NCBI GenBank assembly: GCA_020052135.1
Contig: JAGVPS010000097.1
Span: 1-5,716, forward strand
Length of the DNA: 5,716 nucleotides
Direction: 5' to 3'
Source of the DNA: Minisyncoccota bacterium
Lineage (GTDB): Bacteria > Patescibacteriota > Minisyncoccia > UBA6257 > 1-14-0-10-40-38
Both the position numbers and the translations under genes were made by a program. Shown in pieces: positions 4,703-5,716 of the stretch (positions are counted from its first letter, which is position 1; every line of letters begins with the position of its first letter). Under the pieces are notes generated by a model. That model ran no database searches, was not told where the DNA came from, and saw only the letters and a program-made list of their open reading frames with translations.

Positions 4703-4771
4703 GGAATTAGGGTGTGGGGTTGAGCGAATAGGGCATAGGACAAAAAGATATTTCCAAATACGCACTATACA

Positions 4772-5716
4772 ATGAAAACCAACGTATTCCTTCGTGTGCC
4801 ACTTCAGGAGAAAATTCTTTTCACAAAGAATATGGCGCTTGCGCTTCGCTCAGGCATTTCTTTGGTAAACAGCTTGAAGCTCATGGCAAATCAAGCGAAG
4901 TCAAAATCCATGAAAAAGATTTTAGCGAGTCTCATGGACGACTCAAACCGCGGAGTGTTCCTCTCTGCTTCCTTAGATAAATTTAGGAGCGTGTTCGGCG
5001 ATCTGTTTATTAACGTCATCCGCGTTGCGGAATCGAGCGGCACGTTACCAGAGAACCTCCTGTATCTCGGTGATGAGCTCCATAAGAAAGATATGCTCCG
5101 GAAGAAAGTAAAAGGCGCGCTCGTATATCCGATCATTATTTTGATTGCGACTATCATTATTGCGGTCACCATGGTTGTGTTCGTATTTCCAAAAATTCTG
5201 CCGCTCTTTCAAAGTGCGAAAATCCAGCTGCCGCTCACCACGCGAATACTCATCGCAGTTTCTGACGCCCTGACAAACTACGGGCTGTGGATATTCATAG
5301 GAACCATTGTGCTTATCGTCGGCATCAAGTTCCTCTTTAAAATCCCGCCCGTGCGCTATGTATACAACAAAATTCTCTTTTTTATGCCTCTCTGTGGCAC
5401 ATCAATCATAAACTACAACATGGCAACGTTCACGCGCACGTTCGGTCTACTCTTAAAGAGCGGTGTGAAGATCACTGAAGCGTTGGATATCACCGCAGTA
5501 ACGCTCACCAATCCTGTCTACCGGAAAGAATTTCTAGGATCTGCGGAAACGATTCGGCGTGGAGAATTTCTTTCTAAATATCTCTCAAAAAATACCCGGA
5601 TATTTCCTACGCTTCTCGTAAACATGATTGAAGTAGGGGAGAACACCGGAAATCTCACCGAAAATCTCTCATACCTCGCCGACTATTACGAAAATGAGGT
5701 GGATGACTTTGTAAAA
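4772..5716 (+). CDS. pilC: Type IV pilus inner-membrane platform protein PilC (GspF family), 3' end outside the window
   Basis: An open frame of 315 codons running off the right edge. PilC is the polytopic inner-membrane protein on which PilB acts to insert pilins. The first T2SSF domain begins almost at once (EKILFTKNMALALRSGISL, 13-31) with VAESSGTLPENL (85-96). TM1 is about 117-139 and TM2 about 171-189. The second domain starts near 218 (ATFTRTFGLLLKSGV) with IEVGENTGNL (286-295) and YYENEVDDF (305-313). The third TM, normally right after this, is missing only because the window ends. Typical PilC has about 60 further N-terminal residues; here an in-frame stop at 4736-4738 with no start before 4772 shows they are truly absent. 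No Shine-Dalgarno is visible. Confidence 0.93.
   Translation, partial: MKTNVFLRVPLQEKILFTKNMALALRSGISLVNSLKLMANQAKSKSMKKILASLMDDSNRGVFLSASLDKFRSVFGDLFINVIRVAESSGTLPENLLYLGDELHKKDMLRKKVKGALVYPIIILIATIIIAVTMVVFVFPKILPLFQSAKIQLPLTTRILIAVSDALTNYGLWIFIGTIVLIVGIKFLFKIPPVRYVYNKILFFMPLCGTSIINYNMATFTRTFGLLLKSGVKITEALDITAVTLTNPVYRKEFLGSAETIRRGEFLSKYLSKNTRIFPTLLVNMIEVGENTGNLTENLSYLADYYENEVDDFVK

Noticed and set aside
3997..4743. Long minus-strand open frame of 248 codons opposite pilB.
   Set aside because: It is the shadow of a codon-biased conserved gene; the translation is Ser/Arg/Phe-rich with no domain and no promoter.
939..5716. Recoded TGA (as in Gracilibacteria).
   Set aside because: TGA ends hicA and pilB at the expected family lengths, so it acts as a normal stop.

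Overview
The window looks like a piece of a Patescibacteria (CPR, probably Parcubacteria-like) chromosome. The evidence is a pair of type IV pilus genes whose products are both short at the N terminus, a small membrane-anchored protein of a type I associate with CPR genomes, short palindromic intergenic repeats, a tRNA without an encoded CCA, and several genes whose only visible promoter lies so close to the ATG that the mRNA would be leaderless. TGA is used as an ordinary stop codon, so this is standard code 11. The taxonomic call is inference from gene content.

The left half (about 1-2700) is accessory in character, and all its genes are on the minus strand. In the direction of transcription these are a membrane-anchored hypothetical protein (2582-2058), a small nuclease-like hypothetical protein (2003-1569), a hicB-hicA toxin-antitoxin pair (1389-939) and an alpha/beta hydrolase (748-59). 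The hicBA pair is bracketed by two direct copies of a 111-bp element (776-886 and 1453-1563; first 85 bp identical). A perfect 9-bp inverted repeat lies against the hicB -10 box and is a good operator candidate.

The boundary is a tRNA-Gln(CTG) on the minus strand (2717-2788). An 18-bp sequence spanning its 3' end recurs at 1436-1453, exactly where the second 111-bp element begins. This is what an integration footprint around the two hypothetical genes would look like. The tRNA has a clear promoter that overlaps a divergent plus-strand promoter.

The right half (2871-5716) is core and on the plus strand: a membrane-anchored protein with conserved-looking His/Cys positions, the pilus extension ATPase PilB, and the inner-membrane platform protein PilC, which runs off the window. 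PilB lacks the usual N-terminal domain and PilC lacks the usual N-terminal extension. Together they form the motor and platform of a reduced type IV pilus. The most interesting unexplained material is the tRNA-side islet (TM protein, nuclease-like protein, hicBA) and its layered repeats.
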